Positions 23,197 to 35,297 of a stretch of DNA of 64,000 nt are shown here, in pieces; within the stretch, counting starts at the first letter, position 1; every line of letters begins with the position of its first letter. The notes beneath the pieces are model-generated. The model saw only the letters and a program-made list of their open reading frames with translations, ran no database searches and was not told the origin of the DNA. Source of the DNA: Stromatinia cepivora (taxonomy: Eukaryota > Ascomycota > Leotiomycetes > Helotiales > Sclerotiniaceae); contig RCTD01000003.1 in the NCBI GenBank assembly GCA_014898415.1, positions 2,232,001 through 2,296,000 on the forward strand. Direction: 5' to 3'. The translations under genes and the position numbers were made by a program.

Positions 23197-26165
23197 TTAA
23201 TGCATCACAATCCCTGAATCTACCTGTTCCACCCCATTTCCTTTAGGCGGTAGTGGCGGTAATTGTTTTTCCAAGCTACTCCTACTAATCATCTTTCTCA
23301 GACTTGGCGGTCTCCCACTATTCCCATTCAAGCTCGGGGGATAATCTTTCGCTGGTGTGGCTGGTCTGTCATCATCGTGCATACTTCTAATACTCCTTCC
23401 ACTTCTACCCCCTGTACTACTAGCTTCTCCCATTTCCTCGACAACCGGTAGTATCTGCCCTTGTAGTCCATTTGTCCTTTCCGCACTTGGACTTCTAACT
23501 GTCGATACAGTTCTCGGTTCAACATGTTCCCTTCTCCCATCAAGCTCAGTTCTCAAGGCTTCATTCTCGGCGCGTTGAACGGTAGTATTATTTGCGACGG
23601 TACGATGCATATGTGCGCTACTTGAACCTCGACGTGTAGAACCTGCTGTAAGGTTTGAATTTGTATGAGGTAAGTGCTCTATAGGACATTCTTCTTCCCG
23701 AGCGGCTTCTTCTCGAGATTTTGTGATGCCTTCAATAAAATCTACAAAACGGTCGCCATATGGTTGGGGATTGATGGGAGAAATCATTTTCTTATCATGT
23801 TTGAGACCCTCTGTTTCCTGGTTAGCATATATGTCCCAAGAAATCAAGTTTGCTTACTGAATAGATGTTCGAGCTTCTTAAGAGTGCCATAATGAGTAAG
23901 GCAATCAATAATTGACAAGAAGAAGATCTCCTCTCCAGGACTGTTATCTTCATGTGTAGCTCGGAATCCACCATCATCACTATAGAATGTGAAATCTTTC
24001 CTGTTCTCTTCTTCAATTTCATCCGGCATTCGTGAACTACTTTGACCCATTGGAATTGGTTTCTCCTGTTTGATTATTTGCCGTAATTCTCTTGCTTTTC
24101 GAGCATTCTCCAGTTTACTAGGTGTCCTCATCAAAGGTCCAGGTGGTCCAGAATCATCCATTGGGTTATCTCCCCCAGGTTGGAAGACTTGCAGAGTTTT
24201 ATCTCTCAAGTTTTCTTCATTTCCCTTGCTTAGATCGTGAATTCCGACCAACATACTATAATCCATAATCTTTAGTTTCTGTAACAATGCTACATCCTTC
24301 TCCATCTGTTCGAAGAAAACTCTTCTCTTTTCTGGCCCAAATTCGAGGTGTAGGTTTCGTCGAAGCCAATTCAAATCCTTGAGAGTAGCACGGGGATTCT
24401 GTTCTAGGTTCTCCTCTTTAAAATCTCGTCCAATAGTAGATCCTTTCAAATCGAATGTCTGGTGGATATCGCGGTGTGGTGGAAATAGGTTATTCATGAC
24501 CACAAAATGAATCTTTCTTCCATAAGGAATCTTCACCCGATGAAGTCCATAGAACTGGGATAAGAGTGTATTAGGGTTATCCTCCACATGGTGATAGTAG
24601 TCCTTCAAAATCTTTCGTAAGAACTTATGCTCGGAATGATGAATCGTTTTGATGATGTATTTGTAATCTCTCGAGAAGTAAAAGAAGCTTCCACTCTTTC
24701 CGGGCGATCCTAGTTCAGAAAGAATGTATTTACTTGTCAAGGACATAAGGTAATCCGCAGGATCCAATTTGAACTTTGCTCGTAGACTTCGAAATACCCA
24801 TGGCGCATAGTCCTTGAATTTGAAATCGTACTTCGCAGAGGGGGTCAACTCATTGCCGGTGCTGTACATATCATTAGCGAAGTCCTTTCATATATCAATC
24901 ATAACCTACATATCAAACGAGAATTTGTGTTTGGCTTCGAAATCTGCATCAGTCAATGGTCTATCAAGCTTCGCGTTTGTTCTCGAAACAGTAAACCGAA
25001 TGCCCGTCAACATATTATATGCCGTAACCCAATTTACATGGTTCTGATCAACTTTTGTTCCAACAACCACTCTATCATCATCTTCCTCGTCCTTCTTTCT
25101 TCTCTTACTTGCACGCTTCTGTCGTACAGCTTCAGCCCATCTAAGCGCTTCTTCATCCGGAGGGACCTCCTCGTGAGGCATATTAGAATGTATCGATTGT
25201 GTATTTCGTCTGTTGATACTTGCAGATCCACGTCTAGCACCTGTAGCTACCGAAGTTGGTGAAAATCTTCCACTCGTAAAGACCGCGTCGTTACCATCCC
25301 TGGAACTTCTACCTGGACCAACTTTAGGGACTTCTAATGTATGTCGATGCTTCAACTGGGTAGAGCCAGGATGTTGAAGAGAGTTTTGTGAAGGTGAAGC
25401 TGGCGGTGGTGGATATGCTGGAGGTGAGGAAAATCGATGTGGTGAAGAATTGTTTGTAGAACGAGCTGGCGTCTCGGGTACGGGCAATGAATTGGTAGCA
25501 GCTACAGGAGTTGAAGGTAACAAAGGTGATTGATAAGTTAATGGACCTGTGCTCTGAGGATTCGGAGCTGGTTGAGAATTCGAAGCTGGTTGAGGACTCG
25601 GGATTCTATTTTGGTGTTCACTATCACTAGTAGTGATGGGTCGTGATGCATCTGCGATAGTGTTTGATATGGTTCCATTTGTTGACGCGAAAGAATTCCT
25701 ATCTCCAGTACCGTTGGATAACCTATTAAAGCCGTTTGAAGGCCCTGGACTCCTCCTTCCATTCTGGGTCGTACCATTGGGTTGTTCATTTACCGAGTAT
25801 GTACTGCCATTCATCGAGGACCGCGACCTGTAATCCCAACTACCTGCGCTGGATCTACCATTTGGTAAGGAGTTTAGTGTTGCATCATGATGTGAATCTC
25901 CATTCATTTGGTGTCTGCCAGTCATCCCATTACCATTTGAAGCACCATCGATATATACATCCGATCCATTTTCCAATCCATTCCTAATTGAATTATGAGT
26001 CGAGGTTCTACCATTTACACCGTTCGCACCATTCGCACCATTCACCGATAGCTTGTCGTGGGAGTTTCGAAGATGGCTGGGAAGGTCAAAGGGGGGTCGT
26101 GTCGACGAATACATAGGGCCTGTGTCGTCGTTTAAGAACGATGGCATCTCTTCGAAGTGTGGCAT
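23197..26165 (-). CDS. Phosphatidylinositol-4-phosphate 5-kinase (Mss4/Its3 type)
   Basis: Makes PI(4,5)P2 from PI4P at the plasma membrane, controlling actin, endocytosis and cell integrity. Exons are 24910..26165, 23858..24861 and 23197..23810, giving 957 aa. Residues 1-330 are low complexity (Asn, Ser, Gly, Pro), normal for fungal Mss4. The PIPK catalytic domain begins near residue 410. Visible motifs: [20 protein letters not shown] (ATP loop and catalytic Lys), [19 protein letters not shown] and, in the specificity-loop region, [16 protein letters not shown]. Intron 2 uses the acceptor ..GAAACAG, which restores [17 protein letters not shown]; the nearer acceptor ..AACCAG would give a stop. 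The C-terminal ~200 residues are Ser/Pro-rich. Substrate class is inferred from overall similarity to Mss4/Its3. Confidence 0.94.
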
Positions 26166-29100
26166 CCGTGAAGCTGTTGATGCGTATCAACGCCTTTTTT
26201 TCTTCTTTTTTTTTTCGCGTTTATTGTTGATATAATTCGGGAGGTTGTGGTGGGTATAACGGACGGTAGATGTTAAAAGGAGATTACGGGTTTTGCGGAT
26301 GCGGGAACCAATTGATGGTACGTGGTAATGATTGACTAGTCGTAATGAAGGTTAAAAGTAATGTAAACCCCAGATTCAAAGATCAAATTGGAGTTTAATT
26401 GAATAGAATATATCAACATATCTTTGTGAAAGAGAGGATTGAAGTCATTGAAGGATCTTAGAAGAGAGGTTAGAGATTAGAGGCTAGAGGGTTAAAAGAT
26501 TCAAGGTTATTAGGTAGGTATGGATTATTTGTAACCAGACCAGGGATTAGATTAAAAAGTAAGTTGAGACCTTGAGGTGGTGCTGTTTTTTTATGAGAGG
26601 GCGGATGGGGACTGAGGGACTGAGGGACTGAGCTAAGCCACCTCAAGAACAAAGAATTTCTTACCAAGATGTTACTACAAGAGAGGACGAGCAATTGACA
26701 ATTTAATTAATATACTTCTCAGCGGAAAGCCAAGCAAGAAAGAATCTTTTAATCTTCACTCAGAATAGTATTATCAATATCCATCAAAATCAAGATCAAG
26801 ATCAAGATCATTTTATCATCATTCGTTTCCTTCAATCATCAGTCATTTTCCATTCAGTTATCAGCATCTATATCAATATCAATATCAATATCAATATCAA
26901 TATCAATATCAAAAAGGAAAAGGAAAAGGAAAAGGAAAATATCTATTTTCAGATCTTCCACCTATTCTATTCCGTACATGCATGTACTACCCATATGTAC
27001 CTACGATATGCAAGTAAATGGAAATCTCGCGGTATTTCCATTTACTAATCTCTATTCGGATCATTCATCATGGGTATAAATTTCCAGGGTCTTTCTCACT
27101 GTTTCTTATAAATGAGTAATAATCTCGTGAAATTCATCTTTTCTTCCTGTCGTCTAACAAACTTTTACTATTCATACTTTTATATCCTCAAAAAATATGA
27201 GATGAGAGAAGAAGTATATAAAGAATGAAAGAATGATATCATCATTATTATACTTACAAAATATCGCACGAGATGAAAGAATTTCAGGAATGAATAATCA
27301 TCATGGGTGATGTAATCAAAATATAAAATATCCGACCGACCAATTTTTTGAATTTTAACAAGTTACAAAACCTATAGATCTCTCTTCGTAAAATACGACT
27401 CAATACTCAGCACTCAGCAATAGTACACAAGAAATCCGAATCCTTTCAATCAACAGCTGCTGAAATGCACCCCCACCACACCTACACTAACTACTCTGCG
27501 CGCAAACACATACCTTCTCCGTGCATCACAAAATGTCATCTGAAACCCATGCTTCTTTCTCCGTTCATAAAAGCCCTTCGTATCATCCTCCTCCTATCCC
27601 TTACTATTTATTCCCTTACTATTTCACTCGCATAGAAATTTATCCTCTTCATCTTCTCATCAACCTTCCCTTCAATTCTTCTTATACAACTAAATACCTA
27701 CTACATATACAACCTCCAAACCAAGTCCAGCACTCCGAAAATTCACACATGGACCTTCCTACTTCCCATACCAGCTAGCCCGCCCGCTCGCCCGCCTGCT
27801 TTACTCCGTGATATATTTATATCCATATATCGAAACATATAACCAATCAAAACACAACTCAGCCTCAATACTTGAGCCATCATGCATCCGTCGTATTAAA
27901 AGATACGAAGATATCACGTATCGATATATCACCAATCTTCTACTCCAGATAAAATCCCAAATCCTCATCTATAATCTTTCATTCATAAAAAAGTCACAAA
28001 TTACTACCTATAACCTATATATGGTACAAAGCACAATCCATATTCATATTCACGCACGCACACTCAAGCGTAGATAACTCGGCATTGGCATTGAATGTCT
28101 TAACCTCATCATCCGTAATCATATCCACTCCACTCCACTCTAAGTCTTCAAGTCTCCAAGTTCTTCCACGGCTTGCTTCACTTCAGAGTTCAATTCAAAC
28201 CCACCTTGAACATAAATTACATAGATCGATAGATAAATATCCCGTATGTACTAGAAATCTACTCTATACTTTGTAAAAAAAAACTTGATTTCTTCAATAC
28301 CCCCTCTGTATTTCTAGTTTTGAGCTCTGAGTTCTAATCTCTGATCTCTGAGCTCTAAACTTCTGGAATTTTTACTTGGGATTACTCTATGGGGGGAGGT
28401 ATGAAAGATATTTTAGGTTTGGGGTTTAATGATCGCTTTTACTATGAGTATTATGAGTAGCTAAAAGTACTGAAATTGGAAGGTCTTGAGATGTTTTGTG
28501 TTTTGTGCTTTGTGCTTTGTGCTTTGAAATATTTGTTTATATTCATTTTTTCCTCTTCATTTCTTCATTCGTATAGAAAATCAACTCCATATTCTCGAAA
28601 ATACTACTAAGTAGTAGGTAGGGAGAATTCATACATTTACTCAGTACCAGAAATTTAGAAAAATATCTACAGAGTAAAAGATATTTTATAGTCTCATGAA
28701 TTTATTTTAATCCTCCACACAAACTATACGCAGTACTAATAAGGTATCAAATCAAAATACCTACCTCCTTCATGTAATCACATCACATCACACCATACCA
28801 AATCAAATCAATATGAATATATACCTACGCAGAACTTTCCTCTCATTTCATTTCATTTCACATCATATCAAATCAAATCTTTAATACATGATTTTTCCCT
28901 CTTATTTTACTTTTCCTTCCTTTTCTTGCCTTTACTTCTCTCTCCATCTCCTACAAGAAAATCATTGACCATAAAGCCTTTCCATTTGCAATTCTCCAAT
29001 TCTACAACTCCCCTCTACAATTCAAAAAATATCCTTCTCTCTATACACATTATCTGACTTCCATCTACCATACTACTCTAGATATACATCCCATCCCATC

Positions 29101-30200
29101 CAATTCATCCCATCTCATCTCATATCAAAAGAATACCTATCTAGGTACCTATAAATCATTCAATCGCGATCCAAGGAGCCGATATACTATCACTCATTCA
29201 TCCACTCACTCACTCCCTCCCTCATTGACTCCTTTCCTAGGTATTCTCGATTAATTTCAAACCTGGATATATATATACATATATATGTACATACATAACC
29301 TTACCCCCAAAATTTTTCTCCATCCCCTCTCTTCATCTCTCCCTCAGTCCTTTTATCCCTACTCTTCTTTCCCTTTCACACCCTTTACACCCCCACCCCC
29401 CCTTTTCTCTCAATCTCAATTCAGACTAAACCCCTCTCCATCTCCCTTTCATCCCCTCCCTCAAATTCCTCAATCCCTCAAATTACACCCCTTCCTTCCT
29501 ACCTACCAATAAATCCACCCAAATCCACCTTACATAACCCTTCACCTTCACCCCTTCACCCCCAAACCCACCCGACCCAACCAGCGTGATCCCCGCCCAC
29601 CACGGTCCATCAGGGTTTTCGGAGAGGGGCATTTTTCTCCTTCCTTTTCCCGTATTCCCTTTTTAGGAAATACACGCTGGACCCGAGCCGTTCCATCATA
29701 ACAAAAGATAAAGATTTGAGGTTGACGCGTCGTGGGTCCCCGTAAAATCACAGATGGACAAACATTTCAATCACATCAATAAAAGCAAGTAAAATAATTT
29801 TTAAATCTTTTCATTCTGCTCAAATCAGGCTGTCGTTGACCTTCTGTACAAGTACAACATAATCTGATATCCATCGCTGCCAATCCCTATAGCATCCATC
29901 CATCCCCAACGCCCATCCATTCCATCAGTCCAGTCCCATTGAATACAAAATCCTATGAAGCTGAACCAACAATACATAGTTTCCTAGTACCTGTAATTGT
30001 CAGAAAGACCTGACAATTACTTGACATATTCTCAGAACCACAGCATAGCTTCAGAATACCACAAAAAAGAAAAATCCACAAAAAAACAATAACAAACGCG
30101 GTCCCTTCTCGCGTGATATCCCTTTCCACAAACGCCTTATGAACAGAAGAAACTTGGAAGATCATCATTAAAAAGAAGTGTGCATATATGTATGATATAT
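26166..30200. other. 4-kb gene-free spacer between PIP5K and histone H1
   Basis: The first part holds the PIP5K promoter, with a T-rich tract near 26,195-26,215. The rest is AT-rich then C/T-rich on the plus strand, with microsatellites and AGGTACCT/CCTAGGTA words (29143-29150, 29235-29242). Short plus-strand frames (27521..28276, 29285..29512) look compositional. The last few hundred bases should be the histone H1 3' UTR. Confidence 0.6.
26870..26938. repeat. Compound microsatellite (ATATCA)n(GGAAAA)n
   Basis: About seven ATATCA hexamers run directly into about four GGAAAA hexamers. Non-coding. Confidence 0.9.
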
Positions 30201-31318
30201 TTATGCAGCTGCCTTCTTAGGGGTGGCTTTCTTGGTAACTGTCTTTTTGGGAGCAGCAGCCTTCTTGGGACCATCGGTCTTGGTCTTGGTAACACGTCCA
30301 GATGCTGTCTTTTTGAGGACGGTGGGGTTCTCAACTACAGCTGGCGCCTATTATTCATTGATTAGTCGCATGTTCATGCATGAGTATATGTAAGACAACT
30401 TACGGCCTTGGGAGCGGCGGCCTTCTTTGGCTTGGCAACAGAAGCTTTCTTCTCCTTGGGCTCCTTGGTGGCAGCAGTCTTGGGTTTAGCGGCAACTTTC
30501 TTTGGGGCGGCCTTTGGCTTAGCAGCGTCATCGCCAGTCTTCTCCTTCTTCTCCTTTGGCTCCTTGGTGGTAGTTGCCTTCTTTGGGGCGGCCTTCTTAA
30601 CAGCGGGTTTCTTCTCAGTGGTCTTCTTCTCGGCGGCAGCCTTCTTTGGTTTATCTGCGGGGGCCTTCTTGGCCTTTGGTGCAAGCTTGACGGTACCGGA
30701 GGAGCCTGCAGAGGAGGGGGTTAGATATATATAACATGGTAAGATACACAGATCAAAGACATACCCTTTGGCATAATGAAGACTTCCTTAGCGACACCAG
30801 CCTTCAAGGCGCGGTTGAAGAGAGAATCGAACATGCTATCACTAGCATTGATTTTGTTGTTGGCCTTGAGATACTTCTTGAGTTGGATACGGCTGTGTTG
30901 ATATCAGTATTGGATTTGAGTAATGGCAGCGATGAACAAAGGACGCGTCGATTATCGATTGCAGAAACTGTGCGAGATATAAATAAGGAATCATACCTAG
31001 ATCCATTGCGCTACAGAAAGATGTTAGCATATGTTTGAAACGTCGACGTGGAAGGGAGAAATAAGAACATACCTCTTTCAAGTTGATGATCGCATCAATG
31101 ATCATGTCTATTGTGACGCGTCAGTAATTGATATATGGAAAAATGAAGCTCCACATCCAATGCATTGGATGCAGGCGATCATGCTCATGTATACATGATA
31201 TGTATGCGACGTGGTGTTGTGGACTCAGAAGCTATTCCTTACCTTGGTAGCTGGCATGATCGGATGGGGCAGCTTTGGCTTTTGGAGCAGCAGAAGAAGA
31301 AGCGGCCTTTGGTGGCAT
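30201..31318 (-). CDS. Histone H1 (linker histone)
   Basis: Binds nucleosome linker DNA and compacts chromatin. Six exons: 31243..31318, 31073..31107, 30997..31010, 30765..30892, 30404..30705 and 30201..30347; all junctions are in phase, giving 233 aa. The winged-helix (H15) domain covers about residues 20-95, with HASYQDMIIDAIINLKE, the RNGSR turn, KKYLKANNKI and FNRALKAGV. The C-terminal tail is Lys/Ala/Pro-rich with repeated KKAAAPK-type blocks, as expected. Exon 3 is only 14 nt (CGCAATGGATCTAG), encoding RNGS plus part of the next codon. There is one copy in this window, transcribed alone and not next to core histone genes. Plus-strand frames through 30380-30734 are antisense shadows. Confidence 0.95.
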
Positions 31319-34300
31319 TTTGATTGAAGTTGGTAAAAAAGTAATAAGTGGCTTGTTTTAAAAGTTAAGGGTAATGAACAAGAAGTCCAAAAGATTTAAT
31401 TTCAATATTGGATTGAATTTTAATTTATCGTTGCTTGAAAGTTGTTGGTGTATTGAAAGACAAAAGAGGGTTCCAAAAGTTCGTGTTTGGGGAGCGGGGG
31501 GGTGATTGTTTATGTAGAGGCGAAGGAAGGTCTTGGTGATCTTTCCACAGTTGTGACGGAATTGTATTAACTAGTCCAGATTGAGCTATAATTATAAAAA
31601 ATGCAAACGAAAAGGCATTTAAGAATATAATTTCACGGAATCTAATTGGTTTAAAGGAGGAAAATGGAGAGTTTAGTTCAACCATCTAATGCCCCCTCAA
31701 ACTTTCGCCTTGATCATGCGACCCCAACTCAACCTACTCGATTTTTTTCGCCCTTTTCCACTTCCCCCTCTCAACTATTGAAATCTGCCACACTTTCTTT
31801 CTTTCTTTCTTGTTCTTTTATCTTGGGAGACCAGTCATTTGTATTTCATCTTGATATTTGTGAATTTTTATTTTTCTTCAATACTATTTTGATCTTTCAA
31901 TTTAACGAATTGATGACAATAGTACGCGATGCTTTTGATGAATGATTGATATAAATTTCAAATCGTCGAGTTTGATGAATTTGACATATCTTACTGTATC
32001 TGATATTAGACTCAAGGAACGCGTTCCGAAATACAATATTTAATGTTATTAGTGATTTCATCAATTAAATAATCAGATCAATGATAATTTTATTCCAAGT
32101 TTTGAGTTGTGGTTGCCAGTGCATCAGATTGGATTTTGTGTTGAGGCATTGTTGTTTTTTTGAAGCATCACGATGTTTTCTACGTATCTTTGATAAACCC
32201 TCAACATTTAACCAAATCAGCTTCAATTGCTATGAATTTTATACCAGAAGATGGGTAATTGACATATTATTAAGTGTATATGTTTTAATTTTTAAATTCG
32301 AGTTGTTGCTGTTGCGATTGTGGACATAAACGAAAGCTGGGTATTTTTCAACTCGCGATTATTTTGGATTGCGACCGAGAGGCCAACTACCTTCTCAAAT
32401 AAGTCCCTCACTTTTCCATCAATTTCTATGAAAATACAGTCAAATCATTTAAAATCTTCGCAGATTATGAGTCATATAGAATTGTTTTAATCTATTTGTT
32501 GATATTGTCATCCTAGGCAACGGAGTTTGGCAGCCATACACAAGGCGGCAGCCATGACGTCGAGCATAAGACAAAGAACACTTCCAGCGTTTATTCAACA
32601 GCCCAGGAATTTCCGACGGAATTGCCATTTTCACAACTTTCCTCTTCGAAAAAGTCTCAAAACATCCAGGAATAGCGAGTCCTCTGGTGCAACTTTCTCC
32701 GGGTGTTCCGAGAGTGCGGACGACAAAATTGACTCAACTTGGCAAAACCAAATTAGGATTGTGCCACAAGAGTCTAACAGAAGTCTAACATAACACAGCC
32801 TCGACTAATTCGAAATAGATTTCTATCTACAGACATATTTACTATTTTCCCATCGATTTCAATAATTTGAGCAATTTTTATCTCAATGAGCGGTTGATTG
32901 ACCTGGTGTGGTGTTCCTCATGCCACATACTATTTAGCCAACTCATCGTCCGATTCCGGAGCTACTCCAATCACACCACTCCTCATGTCAATTCTTACTT
33001 AATTCTCCCAATCTATTCACACTGATTTACGCTCGCATACGCAAGTTTACAGACTATCGTGTCGGTGCCACGTGTATCGTTTCAAGTCTTGTCAAACCTG
33101 GATACACTTTCCAACAGAAACGATCAAATTCGGCAATTGAGCGAGAGTGTTTGAAAAATCCATTCTCAGATCCTCCCATATGTAATGACGAGGGGCCCTT
33201 GATAGCATCAATTTATCGTTGATTTTTTTTGGGATACTGTCGTTCGGTACATCTTGACTGTAGTCGACCGAAAATACATGGCTCCGAAGTTCCTCATTGC
33301 TTGAGCTTCAATTTACTGTCGACATCAATGAAGAACAATCAATTCTTTGCTCGAATCTTGCATATCTCTGATCTGTGACTTACATTCGCCGCTGAATGGA
33401 CTTTTTCAATATTTGAATTGGCAATATCTATCTCCTTCCTGGACCACATCCCATACTGGCTTCCGCGGAAAACTCTGTCACATTCTAGGATCCAACGTTC
33501 ATGCTCACAGGACCCATATTCATATTGATGCACTGTGCCTGCGTTCCTGTTGTCAACACACTGTGCATGAGATGATGGAGATGTAGATCTTTATCATACC
33601 TTTTATTGGCAGGCACAAATCAGAGTAGCAGGGGGTCAAAGCGCCATACCATGTGATTGGTTCCTTACTCTTGGCTTAGGCCTCGTCATCACGCAGGGGT
33701 CAATAGCAGGAGTTGAAGCCGAACAACCTTAATGGGCAGCAATGCTAAACGAAATTACGTTTTTGAGCATGATATCTGCTCTATGTTCGATAGCTTTGAG
33801 GACTACGGATAGTCGATATGGAAACAGATACGATGTCAAGTGAATGCAGTATTCCATCAGCACCTTTGTTCAATTCATCAAACCTTCCTTCTTCACTCAG
33901 TCCAATCAGGAGGGGAAGGAAGCATGGCATAATTCTAAGATCAGAAAGATTCATACACAAACGGCAAGAGCGCTCAGCATGGTATCGAGACAGCAGATAT
34001 AACGGAAGGCGAGGCCATCCCTCCAAAACACTAGGAATGCGACTTTCATTCATGCATATTTGATGGTTCATCGCAGAAAACTCTCCTATTGTTTCATTGT
34101 TCTAAACAGAATTCGACATTCAGACCTCTCATCTGGTAAAATGTCCCAAGGTTGTTTCTCTGGGGAAGAATACAGAAATTCCGAGTCCTCATTGCGTAGA
34201 ATACCTTCGAACATTCAAACTCCCTTTTAGCTCCAATATATTCTGCCATTACACACCAGAAGGTAGTCGGAAGTTAATCTAGAGGCTGTTTAGTTGCATT

Positions 34301-34412
34301 CAGGACTTGAATTCCAGGTGTTAACTGTTTCTACTTTTTTCTTTATTTTTTCTTCCATTCTCGACAACATCATTTTATCAATACAACCAACTATCATATT
34401 ACAGCTCTCGAA
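31319..34412. other. 3-kb gene-free spacer upstream of histone H1
   Basis: The histone H1 promoter lies on its left side and the GNAT-like gene promoter on its right. Open frames up to about 100 codons occur on both strands (for example 32527..32793, 33781..34071), but none has a recognisable domain or convincing splice partners. Nothing else can be supported. Confidence 0.5.
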
Positions 34413-35297
34413 ATGGATTCCTTTCTTACTATCTCATGCGACATTCACGAACCTTACGGACCAGACGGACTACTTGCTTCTGAGGAAGTAATAGTCAAGG
34501 GCCAAACGGACCACGGCGTTGTTGGTGAAATAATCGGCAACCTAATCTATCGCGTAAATGCTGTTCGCTCAGGGTTTGAAAAGACAATGAACCACATACG
34601 TACCGAAACCAGCATTTTACTAACGAACACACTCCTTGATGAACAGGCCAAACTGCGACAAACTTGGATCTCTGGGGGTCGCAGCGGCTCGCGCGTTTGG
34701 GATTCTCGATTGGACGAGGGTGATTTTCTTATGATCGAAAATGTGGAAGTCATAGAAGCTTATCGTCGAATGGGTTTTGGAACATCCATGGTTTCTAAAC
34801 TTCTCCAACAACTAAAGACTCGGAATATCCAATGGGTTTTCACTCATTGGGGATATGAAAAGGGCAAAGAAATCGAGATGGTGGCTGAAGAAAGGAAAGT
34901 TGTGATTGCGTTTTGGAAAGCATTGGGTTTTAGACGGATTGGCTTATCACACTTGTTCTGTTATGCGATGGCAGATGACGATATCTCGAGGAAGCTTGCC
35001 ATAGACGACGATAACTATTCTTCGGAGAATTCATACTCGACTGAATATGATTCCTCGCGAATCGCAAGTGTTGAAAGTCGAGAAATTGCGCCCGAGCTTA
35101 CACATGAGGATTCACCCCAACTCAAGTCAGATCAAAGTTCACCCATAGATATCGATGGTGAATCAGATTCAAATCGTGGTGAAGCCGGAAAAGGAATTAA
35201 GATCGATTCTGATGTGGATGATCTATTAGAAGATTTAGACTCCCTTCCAGAAGAAGATCAAGAGATCGTGGGCGTGTTTCCTTGGAATTGGCGGTAG
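34413..35297 (+). CDS. GNAT-like N-acetyltransferase with acidic tail
   Basis: Probable acetyl-CoA-dependent acetyltransferase; substrate unknown. Single exon, 294 aa, ATG at 34413. Residues about 100-185 resemble the GNAT core: beta strand FLMIENVEVIEAY, the acyl-CoA loop RRMGFG at 118-123 (R-x-x-G-x-G), the following helix TSMVSKLLQQL, and KVVIAFWKALGFRRIGLSH matching the usual C-terminal motif. Residues about 190-285 are Ser/Asp/Glu-rich and likely disordered, ending in VFPWNWR. No signal peptide or membrane segment is seen. No functional neighbour. The fold call is fairly strong; enzymatic activity is inference. Confidence 0.75.
   Translation: MDSFLTISCDIHEPYGPDGLLASEEVIVKGQTDHGVVGEIIGNLIYRVNAVRSGFEKTMNHIRTETSILLTNTLLDEQAKLRQTWISGGRSGSRVWDSRLDEGDFLMIENVEVIEAYRRMGFGTSMVSKLLQQLKTRNIQWVFTHWGYEKGKEIEMVAEERKVVIAFWKALGFRRIGLSHLFCYAMADDDISRKLAIDDDNYSSENSYSTEYDSSRIASVESREIAPELTHEDSPQLKSDQSSPIDIDGESDSNRGEAGKGIKIDSDVDDLLEDLDSLPEEDQEIVGVFPWNWR

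Noticed and set aside
30380..30734. Plus-strand hydrophobic Gly/Leu/Phe frames resembling membrane protein
   Set aside because: Antisense of the Lys/Ala-rich tail of histone H1; the H1 model explains the region fully.
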